Of a stretch of 64,000 bases of DNA, positions 5,865 through 14,948 are shown one piece after another. The DNA comes from CABMGU01 sp964508495. Lineage in GTDB: Archaea > Nanobdellota > Nanobdellia > Woesearchaeales > ARS49. A model generated the notes under the pieces. It saw only the letters and a list, made by a program, of their open reading frames with translations, did not search any database and had not been told where the DNA came from. The stretch lies in contig CAZDUA010000003.1 of NCBI GenBank assembly GCA_964508495.1, positions 1-64,000 on the forward strand, written 5' to 3'. How positions within the stretch are numbered: the first letter of the stretch is position 1; each line of letters opens with the position of its first letter. The translations under genes and the position numbers were made by a program.

Positions 5865-6776
5865 ATGATATCTATTTATTGTTCTGAGAAGCTGGACGGT
5901 GTTGCGGCAGCTGCTATTGTGATGCGTCATGCTGTTCTTGGCAAACTTCCTGTTCATTTTGGTGGCTTTCTTCATCCTGATGCGTTAGATGTTGAACTCG
6001 AAGACATGTCTACTGATGAGCATAAGTTGATTTTTGTTCTCGACATTGGTCTTGCTCCTGACCACCTGTCTTTGTTGGATACGGTTAACAAAAGGAATAA
6101 GATTGTTTATTGGAACACTCATGATGATGAGAGTGTTGTTCCGCATGCAAAAATTTTTGATCGCGCTTCTAACGCTGAGTGTTCTGCCGAGCTTGCCCAA
6201 AAGCGTTTTCTTCCTAATGATTTGATTGCTAAGAAGCTTGCTGAGCTTGCTCATGAGGTTAAGTTTTGGCAGTTGAAGGACGAGCGTGCTTCTAAACTCT
6301 CTGATCTTATTTCAGCCCAGTATAATCCTTTGGAGCTTATTGATTCTTTGTCTAAAGGAGTTCTTTGGAATGACCAGTTTGAGATTTTTCATAAGGATTA
6401 CTCGGAGAAGAAGCTTAATGCTTTTGATGAGCTGATGAAGTCTCTGAATGTAAAGTCATACGTCAATTACCGTTTTGGTTTTGCTCTTGCTTCCTCAATC
6501 TTAAACACTGCTGATGCTTGTCAAAAAGTTCTTGATGGTCATGCGGGTGTTGATATTGCTGTTGTTCTCTACAGGGATGGCCGTATTTGTTTTAGGCGTC
6601 GTGATGAGTGTGATGTTAATGTTAAAGAGTTGGCTCAATTGTTCAATGGTGGTGGCCGTCCTTTTGCTGCTGGCGCTAGATTGAATATGCAAGTTACTAA
6701 AGAGTCTTTGCCTGATGTTTTGTTCCATCTTGACATGGCGTTGAAGAACTTTTTTGTTGGCGTCAAAACAGTCTAG
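5865..6776 (+). CDS. DHH-superfamily phosphoesterase-like protein, degenerate N-terminal motifs
   Basis: The protein has 303 aa with the two-lobed DHH/DHHA1 layout. The C-terminal DHHA1 signature GGGRPFAAGARL is well kept. The N-terminal catalytic motifs are not: the usual D-x-DG box reads SEKLDG, and the DHH triad region reads NTHDDE, although the VLDIG aspartate survives. It may be a substrate-binding relative or have altered metal chemistry. A TATA-like AATTATATA centred about 26 bp before ATG 5865 suggests its own leaderless transcript. Confidence 0.75.
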   Translation: MISIYCSEKLDGVAAAAIVMRHAVLGKLPVHFGGFLHPDALDVELEDMSTDEHKLIFVLDIGLAPDHLSLLDTVNKRNKIVYWNTHDDESVVPHAKIFDRASNAECSAELAQKRFLPNDLIAKKLAELAHEVKFWQLKDERASKLSDLISAQYNPLELIDSLSKGVLWNDQFEIFHKDYSEKKLNAFDELMKSLNVKSYVNYRFGFALASSILNTADACQKVLDGHAGVDIAVVLYRDGRICFRRRDECDVNVKELAQLFNGGGRPFAAGARLNMQVTKESLPDVLFHLDMALKNFFVGVKTV

Positions 6777-6806
6777 TTTTTATATGATGAACTTTTGCGT
6801 TATTGT

Positions 6807-7352
6807 ATGATTTTTACGTTGAAAGAATTGTTTGACGTTGTCATTATGACTTTTGCTGTTGGCTATATCTTTATGGATTTGTTTCGTTCAAAGCTTGTTG
6901 GTTTTGACAAGAGGGCTTTCATGTTTGCTTGTCTTGTTACTGCTCCTGCTTTGATTGCTCATGAGTTCGCTCATAAGTTTGTCGCATTGGGTTTTGGTTT
7001 AGAAGCCACTTTCCATGCTGCTTACTTTTGGCTCGCTCTTGGTCTTGTTTTGAAATTTTTGCGTTTTGGCTTTATTTTCTTTGTTCCTGCTTATGTTAGC
7101 ATTGGCGCGGGTATTGCTCAAGTCACTCCTCTGGCTAGCGGATTGATAGCTTTTGCGGGTCCTTTCCTCAACTTTGTTCTTTTCGCTGTTTCTTGGGCTT
7201 TGTTGAAGCAGAGAAAAATGAAGAAGAACACTTTTATTTTCCTGCAAGTTACCAAACAAATCAATTTGTTCCTGTTCGTATTCAACATGCTTCCTATTCC
7301 GTTCTTTGATGGTCTGAAGGTCTATCAGGGTATTTTCCAAGCATTCTTTTGA
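6807..7352 (+). CDS. Small M50 (site-2-protease-like) membrane metalloprotease
   Basis: The protein has 181 aa with several hydrophobic helices. The zinc motif HEFAH lies in the third hydrophobic region (ALIAHEFAHKFVA), and the second M50 signature appears near the C terminus as NMLPIPFFDG. It lacks the PDZ domain of the larger paralogue at 61005. Intramembrane proteolysis of regulatory or envelope substrates is the family role; the substrate is unknown. The ATG at 6807 is chosen over an upstream TTG because a TATA-like TTTTTATAT is centred about 26 bp upstream. Confidence 0.85.
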   Translation: MIFTLKELFDVVIMTFAVGYIFMDLFRSKLVGFDKRAFMFACLVTAPALIAHEFAHKFVALGFGLEATFHAAYFWLALGLVLKFLRFGFIFFVPAYVSIGAGIAQVTPLASGLIAFAGPFLNFVLFAVSWALLKQRKMKKNTFIFLQVTKQINLFLFVFNMLPIPFFDGLKVYQGIFQAFF

Positions 7353-7392
7353 GTACAACAAACTTTTTAAAGTGCTCAACACTTTCTAAGTT

Positions 7393-8997
7393 GTGCACAA
7401 AACCAAATATCTCGTGATCACTGGAGGAGTTCTTTCTGGTTTAGGTAAAGGTACTGCGACTGCTTCTATCGCTCGTCTGTTGAAAGATCATAATAAGATT
7501 GTTACAATCAAGTGCGATGGCTATTTGAACGTTGATCCTGGCACTATGAATCCTATTGAGCATGGTGAAGTTTTTGTTCTTGCTGATGGGGGCGAGGTTG
7601 ACATGGACTTTGGCCATTATGAAAGGTTCCTAGGAATAACTTGCAAGTCTAACTATAACTTGACTTCCGGCAAAGTTTTCAGTCGTGTTATTGCCAAAGA
7701 GCGCGAGGGCCAGTATCTTGGCAAGACTATTCAGATCTTTCCGCACATCACTGATGAGATTAAGCGTTGGTGGAAAGAAATCGTAGAAGCAGAAAATCCT
7801 GATATCATGACTATTGAAATCGGCGGCACTGTTGGTGATATTGAAAATTCTTGGTTTGTTGAAGCTGCAAGGCAGTTAAAGAAAGAAGTTGGTCAGGACA
7901 ACATTTTGTACGTTCATCTTACGTACGTTCCTTTTTTGGATAGTGTTGGCGAGTCTAAGACTAAGCCTGCCCAGCGTGATATTGCTTTATTGAGGGAGAA
8001 AGGCATCACTCCTGATATTGTTATTTGCAGGAGCAAAAATGAGCTTTCTCAGAAGTTGAAGGAAAAAATTGCTTTGTTCTGTGATGTTGACAAGGAGAAC
8101 GTTATCACGGGAAAAGACATCAACAGTGTTTATGAGATTCCTTTGATGTTTAGGAAAGAGGGAATGCTTGACCGTATCAAGGAAAGGCTGAAGCTTGACT
8201 TTAAGGAGGATCTCACAGAGTGGGAGAGGCTTGTTAATCGTATTAAGGCTCCTAAGCATAATGTTACTATTGCTGTTTGTGGCAAGTACACTGAGCTGAA
8301 AGACAGTTACGCCTCTATTATAGAGGCTTTGATTCATGCTGGCGCTCATTGTGATGCAGGTATTAATTTCAAGTGGGTTGAGACTACTGACATAGAAAAC
8401 GGTAAGCTCTCTGTCGAGGATGCCTTGAAAGGTGTTGATGGTGTTCTTATTCCTGGTGGCTTTGGCTCGCGTGGTATTGAGGGCAAGATCAGTATTATAA
8501 AGCACTTGAGAGAAAAAAATATTCCTTTCTTGGGCATTTGTTATGGTTTGCAGTTGGCTGTTGTTGAGTTCGCGCGTAATGTTTGCAAGCTTAATGCTAA
8601 TTCTACTGAGATTGATGAGAAAACCCCGCATCCTGTTATTGATTATATTCCTGAGCAGAGGACTATTACCGCAAAAGGAGGCACTATGCGTCTTGGAGAG
8701 TTCAAGGCTGTTTTGCAGAAGGGCACTTTAGTGCACAGCTTGTACAATTGTGATGTTGCTACTGAACGTCACCGTCATCGTTACGAAGTCAACCCGAAAT
8801 ATCATGAAATATTGACAAAGAATGGAATGATTTTCTCCGGCAGTTCTGAGAATAAGCGTTTGGTTGAGTATGTTGAGCTTCCTAATCATCCTTTTTTTGT
8901 TGCCACGCAGGCTCATAATGAGCTTACTTCAAGGCTTGAAGTTCCTAATCCTTTGTTCTTTGGTTTTGTTCGTGCTTCTCTTGGACGCAAGATTTAA
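7393..8997 (+). CDS. pyrG: CTP synthase
   Basis: The protein has 534 aa, full length. The N-terminal amidoligase domain opens with GGVLSGLGKGTATAS (P-loop), and the C-terminal class I glutaminase domain has the Cys nucleophile in FLGICYGLQ and the His/Glu pair in TQAHNELTS, where the common HPE reads HNE. It converts UTP, ATP and glutamine to CTP in the cytoplasm. The start is GTG at 7393; a TATA-like CTTTTTAAAG centred about 26 bp upstream supports a leaderless GTG start. Confidence 0.97.
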   Translation: MHKTKYLVITGGVLSGLGKGTATASIARLLKDHNKIVTIKCDGYLNVDPGTMNPIEHGEVFVLADGGEVDMDFGHYERFLGITCKSNYNLTSGKVFSRVIAKEREGQYLGKTIQIFPHITDEIKRWWKEIVEAENPDIMTIEIGGTVGDIENSWFVEAARQLKKEVGQDNILYVHLTYVPFLDSVGESKTKPAQRDIALLREKGITPDIVICRSKNELSQKLKEKIALFCDVDKENVITGKDINSVYEIPLMFRKEGMLDRIKERLKLDFKEDLTEWERLVNRIKAPKHNVTIAVCGKYTELKDSYASIIEALIHAGAHCDAGINFKWVETTDIENGKLSVEDALKGVDGVLIPGGFGSRGIEGKISIIKHLREKNIPFLGICYGLQLAVVEFARNVCKLNANSTEIDEKTPHPVIDYIPEQRTITAKGGTMRLGEFKAVLQKGTLVHSLYNCDVATERHRHRYEVNPKYHEILTKNGMIFSGSSENKRLVEYVELPNHPFFVATQAHNELTSRLEVPNPLFFGFVRASLGRKI

Positions 8998-9023
8998 AAA
9001 GCGATGTATTGTGCGAAAGTTGT

Positions 9024-9917
9024 ATGGGGGCTAAGCAGTTTTTAGTTAACGCGTATGATGTTCATCAGAAGAAGCTGATGGTATTTAGCTTCCTAGTTCT
9101 TATTGCTTGTATTATCTCGCTGGGCGTTGGTTACGCCAAAACTGGCGAATTGTTCCAGAAGGGTGTTTCTTTGAAGGGCGGTATTACTTTAACCGTGCCT
9201 GTTGAGTCTTCTGTTGACATTCATTCTTTTGAAGAAGCGCTAAGCGGTAAGTATCCTTCAGCGGATATTAGTGTTAGGGAGATTACTGAGGGCGGAACGG
9301 TTGCTGCTTTGATTGTTGAGGCTTCCGATATTTCTCCTGAAGACTTGAAAGCTTCCCTTCCAGAGTTAGGCGTTCCTTTGGTTGATGGCGAGTATAGTAT
9401 TGAGAGCATGGGCAGTTCTCTTGGCCAGCGTTTCTTCATTCAAACGATTAAAGCTGTTATTTTCGCGTTCATTATGGTTTCAATTGTTATCTTTTTGACT
9501 TTCCGTGCTTTGTTGCCGAGTTTTTTCGTGGTTTTCTCCGCGGCTTCCGGCATTATATCAACTCTTGCCGTGGTTAATTTGCTTGGCATGAAGTTGTCTG
9601 CGGCTGGTATTGCCGCTTTGCTTATGTTGATTGGTTATTCTGTTGATGCCAACATTTTGCTTACTACGAAGGTTTTGAAGCGTAAGTCAGAGGGTGGCAC
9701 CATTATTCAGCGTACTGTTGGAGCCATGCGTACTGGTCTTACTATGACCTTGTGCGCTCTTGCTTCTTCCATGATTGGTCTCGCGTTTATTCGTTCCGAT
9801 GTTATCAGCCAGATTATGATTATTGTGTCTGTTGGCTTGGTGTTTGACCTCATTTATACTTGGTTCCAGAATGCTTGGATTTTGAGATGGTATATGGTGA
9901 AAAATGGCAGCTCTTAA
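9024..9917 (+). CDS. secF: Protein-export membrane protein SecF
   Basis: The protein has 297 aa: an N-terminal transmembrane helix, a periplasmic-side domain beginning at KGGITLTV, then five helices with the conserved block GYSVDANILLTT. SecF and SecD form the RND-like accessory complex of the Sec translocon. Archaea keep SecDF without SecA. The ATG at 9024 fits a TATA-like GATTTAAAAAG about 27 bp upstream. secD follows with a 14-bp overlap. Confidence 0.95.
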   Translation: MGAKQFLVNAYDVHQKKLMVFSFLVLIACIISLGVGYAKTGELFQKGVSLKGGITLTVPVESSVDIHSFEEALSGKYPSADISVREITEGGTVAALIVEASDISPEDLKASLPELGVPLVDGEYSIESMGSSLGQRFFIQTIKAVIFAFIMVSIVIFLTFRALLPSFFVVFSAASGIISTLAVVNLLGMKLSAAGIAALLMLIGYSVDANILLTTKVLKRKSEGGTIIQRTVGAMRTGLTMTLCALASSMIGLAFIRSDVISQIMIIVSVGLVFDLIYTWFQNAWILRWYMVKNGSS

Positions 9918-11628
9918 GCGCATTTTGTTGAATTTCCGTGTAATTATTCTGTTGTCTTGTTTAGTTCTGGGCTTTTTCGCAATTAATCCTAATCCTTGGA
10001 ACTCGGGTGTTTCCATAAAGGCAATTTCTATGAACAGCAGCGCTGAGTTTGCTGGTTTTGAGAATCCTAAGGCCAACATTGCGCCGATGGGCCGCGAGCG
10101 TATTATTGCGATGAACAACAAGCCTATTGCTGGCGTAGAGGCTTATTTTGATTTTGTTGAGGGCTTGGAGCCTAATCAGACTGTTCAGGTTAAGACTAAT
10201 AAGAATTCTTACAAGCTTACCGTCCTGCCAAAGCTGAGAACTATTGAGTTAAACGAAACTGAATTTGTTCTTATTAACGAGACCAGGGAAGTTAACGAAA
10301 CAATTAACGATACTGTTGTTCTTGTGAATAAGACTTTTTCAAAAGAAGTCGAGCAGCCTAAGGTGATAACCGAGGTTATCGGCATTGTGCCTTTGGGCTT
10401 TAGTGTTGGCCATGCTCCTAAGAGCAATTTGCGCCAGGGTCTTGACTTGGAGGGCGGTACCCGTGTCTTGCTCAAGCCTGCAGAAGAAGTTTCTCGTGAT
10501 ACTATCGGCCTTATGGTTGATTCTTTGAAGGAGCGTTTGAACGTTTATGGTCTTGGTGATGTTGTTGTTACTGAGGTTTCTGATGCTCCTGACTTGTTGG
10601 GCGGTGGCAATCGTTTCATTCTTGTTGAGATTGCCGGTGCGACTGAAGAGGAAGTTCGTGATTTGCTTGGAAAGCAGGGCAAGTTTGAGGCAAGGATTGG
10701 CAATGATACTGTTTTCAAGGGTGGTAGTGATATTACTTATGTTGCAAGGACTGCTCAGCAGTCTGGTATCGATCCTGAGAGGGGTTGTGGTCAGAGCGTT
10801 GATGGCTGGGGTTGTTCGTTCATTTTCTCCATTACTTTGAGTCCTGAGGCTGCTCAGCGTCAGGCTGATTTGACGCAGGTCTTGTCTGTTGTTGGTGGCA
10901 GTCTGTCTCAGCCTTTAGTTTTGTACTTGGATGACGTGGAAGTTGACAGGTTGAATATTGCTGCTGACTTGCGTGGTCGTAAGACAACTGAGATTGCGAT
11001 TACTGGTGGAGGCTCTGGTCCTACCGAACAGGGTGCTATCGATAATGCTTTGAAGAATATGAAGCGTTTGCAGACAATTCTTATCAGCGGCTCATTGCCA
11101 GTCAAATTAGACATTGTCCGTATTGATGCAATTTCCCCAACTCTTGGTAAGGAGTTCTTGAAAAACTCTGCTTATGTTTTGTTGTTGGCTATCGTCGTTG
11201 TTGCTGTTATTTTGATGGCTATTTACAGAAGAGTGATCATTGCCATTCCTATCGTGTTTACTGCTTTGTCTGAGATTTTCCTGACGCTTGCAATGGCTGC
11301 CTTGATTGGCTGGAATATTGATTTGGCCGCTCTTGCCGGTATTATTCTCGCTGTTGGCGTGGGCGTTAATGACCAAATCGTTATTACTGATGAGGCTATG
11401 CGCGGCGGGTCTGATGTTGCTTATAACTGGAAGGACCGTATCAAGCGTGCTTTCAGCATCATATTGAGCGCGTATTTGACTATTGTTGTTGCTATGATTC
11501 CTTTGTTGTTTGCAGGCGCAGGCCTTCTCAAAGGCTTCGCAATTACGACCATTTTGGCAGTTACTATTGGTATTTTGGTTACTCGTCCTGCTTATGCTGC
11601 TATTGTGAACTTGCTTATTGAAAAGTAA
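9904..11628 (+). CDS. secD: Protein-export membrane protein SecD
   Basis: The protein has 574 aa. An N-terminal helix is followed by a region with PDZ-like features (MNSSAEFAGFENP...AMNNKPIAGVEAY), the SecD signature RQGLDLEGGTRV, a P1-like exported domain, and a C-terminal six-helix RND block with GVGVNDQIVITDEAMR. It is cotranscribed with secF, overlapping it by 14 bp, and together they assist late export steps using the ion gradient. The extra segment of about 100 residues before the signature, including LNETEFVLINETREVNE with potential N-glycosylation sites, is characteristic of archaeal SecD. Confidence 0.95.
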   Translation: MAALKRILLNFRVIILLSCLVLGFFAINPNPWNSGVSIKAISMNSSAEFAGFENPKANIAPMGRERIIAMNNKPIAGVEAYFDFVEGLEPNQTVQVKTNKNSYKLTVLPKLRTIELNETEFVLINETREVNETINDTVVLVNKTFSKEVEQPKVITEVIGIVPLGFSVGHAPKSNLRQGLDLEGGTRVLLKPAEEVSRDTIGLMVDSLKERLNVYGLGDVVVTEVSDAPDLLGGGNRFILVEIAGATEEEVRDLLGKQGKFEARIGNDTVFKGGSDITYVARTAQQSGIDPERGCGQSVDGWGCSFIFSITLSPEAAQRQADLTQVLSVVGGSLSQPLVLYLDDVEVDRLNIAADLRGRKTTEIAITGGGSGPTEQGAIDNALKNMKRLQTILISGSLPVKLDIVRIDAISPTLGKEFLKNSAYVLLLAIVVVAVILMAIYRRVIIAIPIVFTALSEIFLTLAMAALIGWNIDLAALAGIILAVGVGVNDQIVITDEAMRGGSDVAYNWKDRIKRAFSIILSAYLTIVVAMIPLLFAGAGLLKGFAITTILAVTIGILVTRPAYAAIVNLLIEK

Positions 11629-11662
11629 AACATTTATAACTTCTTGATTGTTTTTTTGCTTT

Positions 11663-12670
11663 ATGAAAGCCGATCTTAACTTTTTGGAACTGCACTTCTT
11701 GGTTGAAGAGCTTCAGTCTTTGGTAGGCTGTCGTGTTGACAAGGTTTACGAGCCTGATGGTCTTTTGTTCCAATTGCACAAGTCTAATTCTGGGAAGGTT
11801 TTTCTTATAGTAACTGACAAGATGATGTGGCTTGCTAAGGATAAGCCTGTTGCTCCTGAGAGTGTTTCTGGTATTTGTTCTGCTCTGCGTAAGTATCTGA
11901 AAGGCAAGAAACTCACTGTGTTGGAACAGCTTGGTAGTGAGCGTATTGCGCGGTTTACTTTTCAGACTCAGAAGGAGACTTATTATCTTTATGTTGAGTT
12001 TTTCTCTAATGGAAACGTAATTCTCACTAATGATGTGCTGAAGATTCTTTTTGCTCGGGAGGAGCGTGCTTGGAAGGACCGTGAAATTAAGCGCGGTTTG
12101 ATTTATGAATTGCCTCCTGCAAAGCAGGACGTGTTTTCATTGAAGGAAGTTCCTGCTGATGAGAAATCTCTCGCCGCTCTTGGTTTTGGCAAATTGCTTG
12201 CAAAAGAGATTGTTGCGAGAAAGGGCGATTTTAAGTCTTTATTCAAGGAGAAGCTCAGTCCGAGATTTTATTCTGATGGCGAGTTGAGTCCTATAAAGCT
12301 CATTCAATACGAGGAGTCTGGCGAACCCTTCCCATCATTTTCAGAACTTATTAATGAAAAACTGCCTCGTGTTCCTGAACAGCCTCGTGTTAGCAAGGCT
12401 TTTGAGGCGAAAAAGGCCAAGCTTCAGGACGTTATTGACATGCAGTCTAAGAACATTGAAAGGATGGAAAAGGACGCGTTAGAGTTCCAGCGTAAGGGCG
12501 AATTAGTTTACGAGCATTACCAAGAGCTTAAGGACATTCTTGAAGAACTCAATAAGGCAAAGGCTAAGTTTTCTTTGCAGGAAGTCAGGGCAAGGCTGAT
12601 AGGCCATGCGAAAATAAAAGATTTGAATCCTAGGACGAGCGATGTTCTTATTGAATTAGAAGAAAAATAA
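11663..12670 (+). CDS. NFACT/RqcH-like protein lacking the C-terminal RNA-binding domain
   Basis: The protein has 335 aa. The NFACT-N domain is clear (LNFLELHFLVEELQ at the start and a conserved ICSALRKYLKGKKL stretch), followed by a helix-hairpin-helix-like middle and a coiled coil (about 245-310). Archaeal RqcH/NFACT proteins are normally about 600 aa or more and continue into an NFACT-R domain that binds tRNA at the stalled 60S/50S subunit; here the frame ends at ELEEK. Downstream is the 5S rRNA on the other strand, so the missing half is not adjacent. It may be split elsewhere or lost. TATA-like CATTTATAAC lies about 28 bp before ATG 11663. Confidence 0.85.
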   Translation: MKADLNFLELHFLVEELQSLVGCRVDKVYEPDGLLFQLHKSNSGKVFLIVTDKMMWLAKDKPVAPESVSGICSALRKYLKGKKLTVLEQLGSERIARFTFQTQKETYYLYVEFFSNGNVILTNDVLKILFAREERAWKDREIKRGLIYELPPAKQDVFSLKEVPADEKSLAALGFGKLLAKEIVARKGDFKSLFKEKLSPRFYSDGELSPIKLIQYEESGEPFPSFSELINEKLPRVPEQPRVSKAFEAKKAKLQDVIDMQSKNIERMEKDALEFQRKGELVYEHYQELKDILEELNKAKAKFSLQEVRARLIGHAKIKDLNPRTSDVLIELEEK

Positions 12671-12672
12671 GG

Positions 12673-12782
12673 TGGACAGCTTAACTGTTTTCCCTCGGAA
12701 TGAAGTACACGCAGTTACGGAGGCCGGTTTAACTTCCGGGTTCGAATGAGACCGGGTGGAACCCAACCCCTGTGGCCGTCCA
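12673..12782 (-). rRNA. 5S ribosomal RNA
   Basis: The minus strand contains the 5S signature CCGGTCTCATTCGAACCCGG followed by AAGTTAAAC, with terminal stem TGGACGGC (5') pairing GCTGTCCA (3') through one G-U pair, for a total of about 110 nt. No 16S, 23S or tRNA gene lies beside it, so it is an isolated 5S gene. Its 5' end is about 26 bp from the centre of the TATA box at 12805-12812, which also serves the divergent epimerase gene. Confidence 0.93.
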
Positions 12783-12804
12783 GTATTGACGACAAAGGGA
12801 GGTA

Positions 12805-12812
12805 TTTATAAA
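12805..12812. promoter_or_regulatory. Shared symmetric TATA box for 5S rRNA and epimerase
   Basis: The palindrome TTTATAAA has its centre at 12808.5, which is 26.5 bp from both the 5S 5' end (12782) and the epimerase ATG (12835). The flanks AGGTA...ACCT are nearly symmetric too. A single TBP site could therefore drive both leaderless mRNA and 5S transcription in opposite directions. Confidence 0.75.
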
Positions 12813-12834
12813 CCTTTCTTATTTTCTGGCTAGT

Positions 12835-13752
12835 ATGTCCAGAGTGCTTGTTACCGGCGGTGCAGGTTTTATTGGCAGTCATTTGGTTGACGCTCTTGTT
12901 CTTGCAAAGCATGATGTGACTGTTTTGGACAATCTTTCCAGCGGTAAGCAGGCCAATCTTTCTGATGTTAAGGACAAAGTCACTTTTATTAAGGGTGATA
13001 TTTGCAATGATTCAATTCTAAAAAAGGCTGTTGCTAGGCAGGATGTCGTTTTTCATCTTGCTGCTATTGCTAGTGTTCCTTATTCTATTCAGCACCCGTT
13101 GGAAACTCATGAGGTTAATACGACGGGCACTTTGAAAGTTCTTCTTGCCGCGAGAGATGCGAAAGTTAAGCGTTTTATTTATTCCAGCAGTGCTGCTGTT
13201 TATGGTGACGAGCCCAGTTTGCCGAAGAAAGAATCAAGTCCTTTGAAGCCTCAGACTCCGTATGCTTTGAACAAGCTTGTTGGCGAACAATATACTTTGA
13301 TGTTTTACAAGTTGTATGGTATTGAGACTGTTGCTTTGCGTTATTTTAACGTGTTTGGTCCTAGGCAGGACCCGTCATCTCCATACTCGGGTGTTATCAC
13401 AAAGTTTGTTTCAACCTTAAACTCAGGAAAGTCTCCTATGATCTTCGGTGATGGGATGCAGACTCGTGATTTTGTTTTTGTTTCTGATGTGGTCCAGGCA
13501 AACCTTAAGGCTATGACTGCTAATGTTGCTGGAAGAGTTTTTAACATTGCTACTGGCGTTCAAGTGTCTATTAATGAAATGCTTGCTCATTTGAACGAAA
13601 TATTGGGCACTAAGATTTCCGCTAAGCACGAGGCTCGCCAAGCGGGTGATATTTTGCATAGTGTTGCTGATATTTCTGAGGCTAAGAAGTCTTTGCATTT
13701 CCATCCCGAGGTTCCTTTCCACGAGGGTCTTGAGCTTACAGTCAAAGCATAA
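12835..13752 (+). CDS. NAD-dependent sugar-nucleotide epimerase/dehydratase (UDP-glucose/GlcNAc 4-epimerase type)
   Basis: The protein has 305 aa, an extended short-chain dehydrogenase. The NAD-binding GGAGFIGSH is at residues 8-16, with the catalytic Ser in YSSSAAVYG and the YALNK Tyr/Lys pair, plus substrate-side motifs RYFNVFGPRQDP and RDFVFVSDV. Family members interconvert UDP-Glc/Gal or the N-acetyl forms for surface glycans; the exact substrate cannot be read from sequence. Starts at ATG 12835, leaderless by promoter spacing. Confidence 0.92.
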   Translation: MSRVLVTGGAGFIGSHLVDALVLAKHDVTVLDNLSSGKQANLSDVKDKVTFIKGDICNDSILKKAVARQDVVFHLAAIASVPYSIQHPLETHEVNTTGTLKVLLAARDAKVKRFIYSSSAAVYGDEPSLPKKESSPLKPQTPYALNKLVGEQYTLMFYKLYGIETVALRYFNVFGPRQDPSSPYSGVITKFVSTLNSGKSPMIFGDGMQTRDFVFVSDVVQANLKAMTANVAGRVFNIATGVQVSINEMLAHLNEILGTKISAKHEARQAGDILHSVADISEAKKSLHFHPEVPFHEGLELTVKA

Positions 13753-13784
13753 TCTATTTATACCGGTGTTTTGGACTTTTAACC

Positions 13785-14948
13785 ATGCGCTTATACGAGC
13801 ACGAAGCTAAGAGTTTGCTGAAAAAGCATGATGTTGTTGTGCCTGATGGCGTGCTTGTTTCTGAAAAGTCTTCTCCAAACGCTCCGTGTGTTGTTAAGGC
13901 TCAGTTGTTGTTTGGAAAGCGTGCTGATTTTGGCGGGATAGTGATCTGCAAGACTAAGGATGAAGCTAAATCTGCAGTTTCTAAACTTCTTGGCGCTTCT
14001 TTTAAGGGTGAGACTGTCAAGAGTGTTCTTGTTGAAAGTTTTGTTGATATGAAGAAGCAGTTTTATGTTGGCTTTTTGTTTGATACTGATTCTCGCAGCC
14101 CTGTTTTGTTGTTTAGTTCTCAGGGTGGCACTGGTATTGAGGAGCAGACTGACGTTCACAAGCTCGTAATTAATGAAATCAGTGGTTTAAATGATGCAGA
14201 ATTGAAATCTTTTTTGAAAAAAGCTAAGGCTGACGAGTCTTTAGGTCCTGTTCTTCATTCATTGTGGAAGGTTTTTGTTTCAGAAGATTGTAAATTATTG
14301 GAAATCAACCCTCTCGCGCAAACTTCAAATGGCTTTGTCTGTCTTGATGCTCATGTTGAGCTTGATGATTTTGCTCTTGGCCGTCATAAAGATTTTGCAT
14401 ATCCTGAACGTCCTGCTAATCTTGGTCGTGCTATGACTGAGCGTGAGAAGGCTGTTAAGGCTGCTAATGATAAGGACTATCATGGTACTGTAAAATATAT
14501 TGAACTGGATGGCAATATTGCTTTTCTTGCTGCTGGTGGCGGTGGTAGTTTGACTTGTATGGACGCGTTGATAGATGCTGGTGGCAGTCCCGCTAATTAC
14601 ACAGAGTTCAGCGGTGATCCTAATGATGAAAAAATGTACATTCTTACAAAGCAGGCAATTACAAAGCCCGGAATCAAAGGTTGTTGGATTGTTGGTGCTA
14701 TCGCGAACTTTTCTAGAATGGATACTATGATGTCTGGCATTGTGCGCGCTTTTGAGGAAGTTATGCCTAAATTTCCTATTGTTGTTCGTCGTTCTGGTCC
14801 TTATGAGAAAGAGGGTTTTGCTATCTTGAAGGACGCTGCCAAAAAGCATGGTTGGGATGTTGAAGTTCATGGCGCTGAGACTCCTTTGACTGCTACTGCT
14901 AAGATTATGGTTGAGAAAGTGAGGAAGTATGGGAATATTGCTAGATAA
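13785..14948 (+). CDS. ATP-citrate lyase / citryl-CoA synthetase, ATP-grasp (beta-like) subunit
   Basis: The protein has 387 aa. It combines an ATP-grasp domain (MRLYEHEAKSLLKKHDV start, metal-binding LLEINPLAQT) with the citrate-binding ligase segment typical of ATP-citrate lyase rather than succinyl-CoA synthetase: EFSGDPNDEKMY, WIVGAIANFSRMD and VVRRSGPYEKEGFAIL, then HGAETPLTA. The next two genes supply the CoA-binding/His subunit and the lyase. Together they would convert citrate, CoA and ATP to acetyl-CoA and oxaloacetate. The start ATG 13785 lies about 27 bp downstream of a TATA-like CTATTTATAC; this gene heads the operon and overlaps the next by 20 bp. Confidence 0.88.
   Translation: MRLYEHEAKSLLKKHDVVVPDGVLVSEKSSPNAPCVVKAQLLFGKRADFGGIVICKTKDEAKSAVSKLLGASFKGETVKSVLVESFVDMKKQFYVGFLFDTDSRSPVLLFSSQGGTGIEEQTDVHKLVINEISGLNDAELKSFLKKAKADESLGPVLHSLWKVFVSEDCKLLEINPLAQTSNGFVCLDAHVELDDFALGRHKDFAYPERPANLGRAMTEREKAVKAANDKDYHGTVKYIELDGNIAFLAAGGGGSLTCMDALIDAGGSPANYTEFSGDPNDEKMYILTKQAITKPGIKGCWIVGAIANFSRMDTMMSGIVRAFEEVMPKFPIVVRRSGPYEKEGFAILKDAAKKHGWDVEVHGAETPLTATAKIMVEKVRKYGNIAR

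Noticed and set aside
12673..12782. Possible tRNA-like cloverleaf in the gap after the NFACT gene
   Set aside because: The minus strand matches 5S rRNA signature blocks and terminal stem, not a tRNA.
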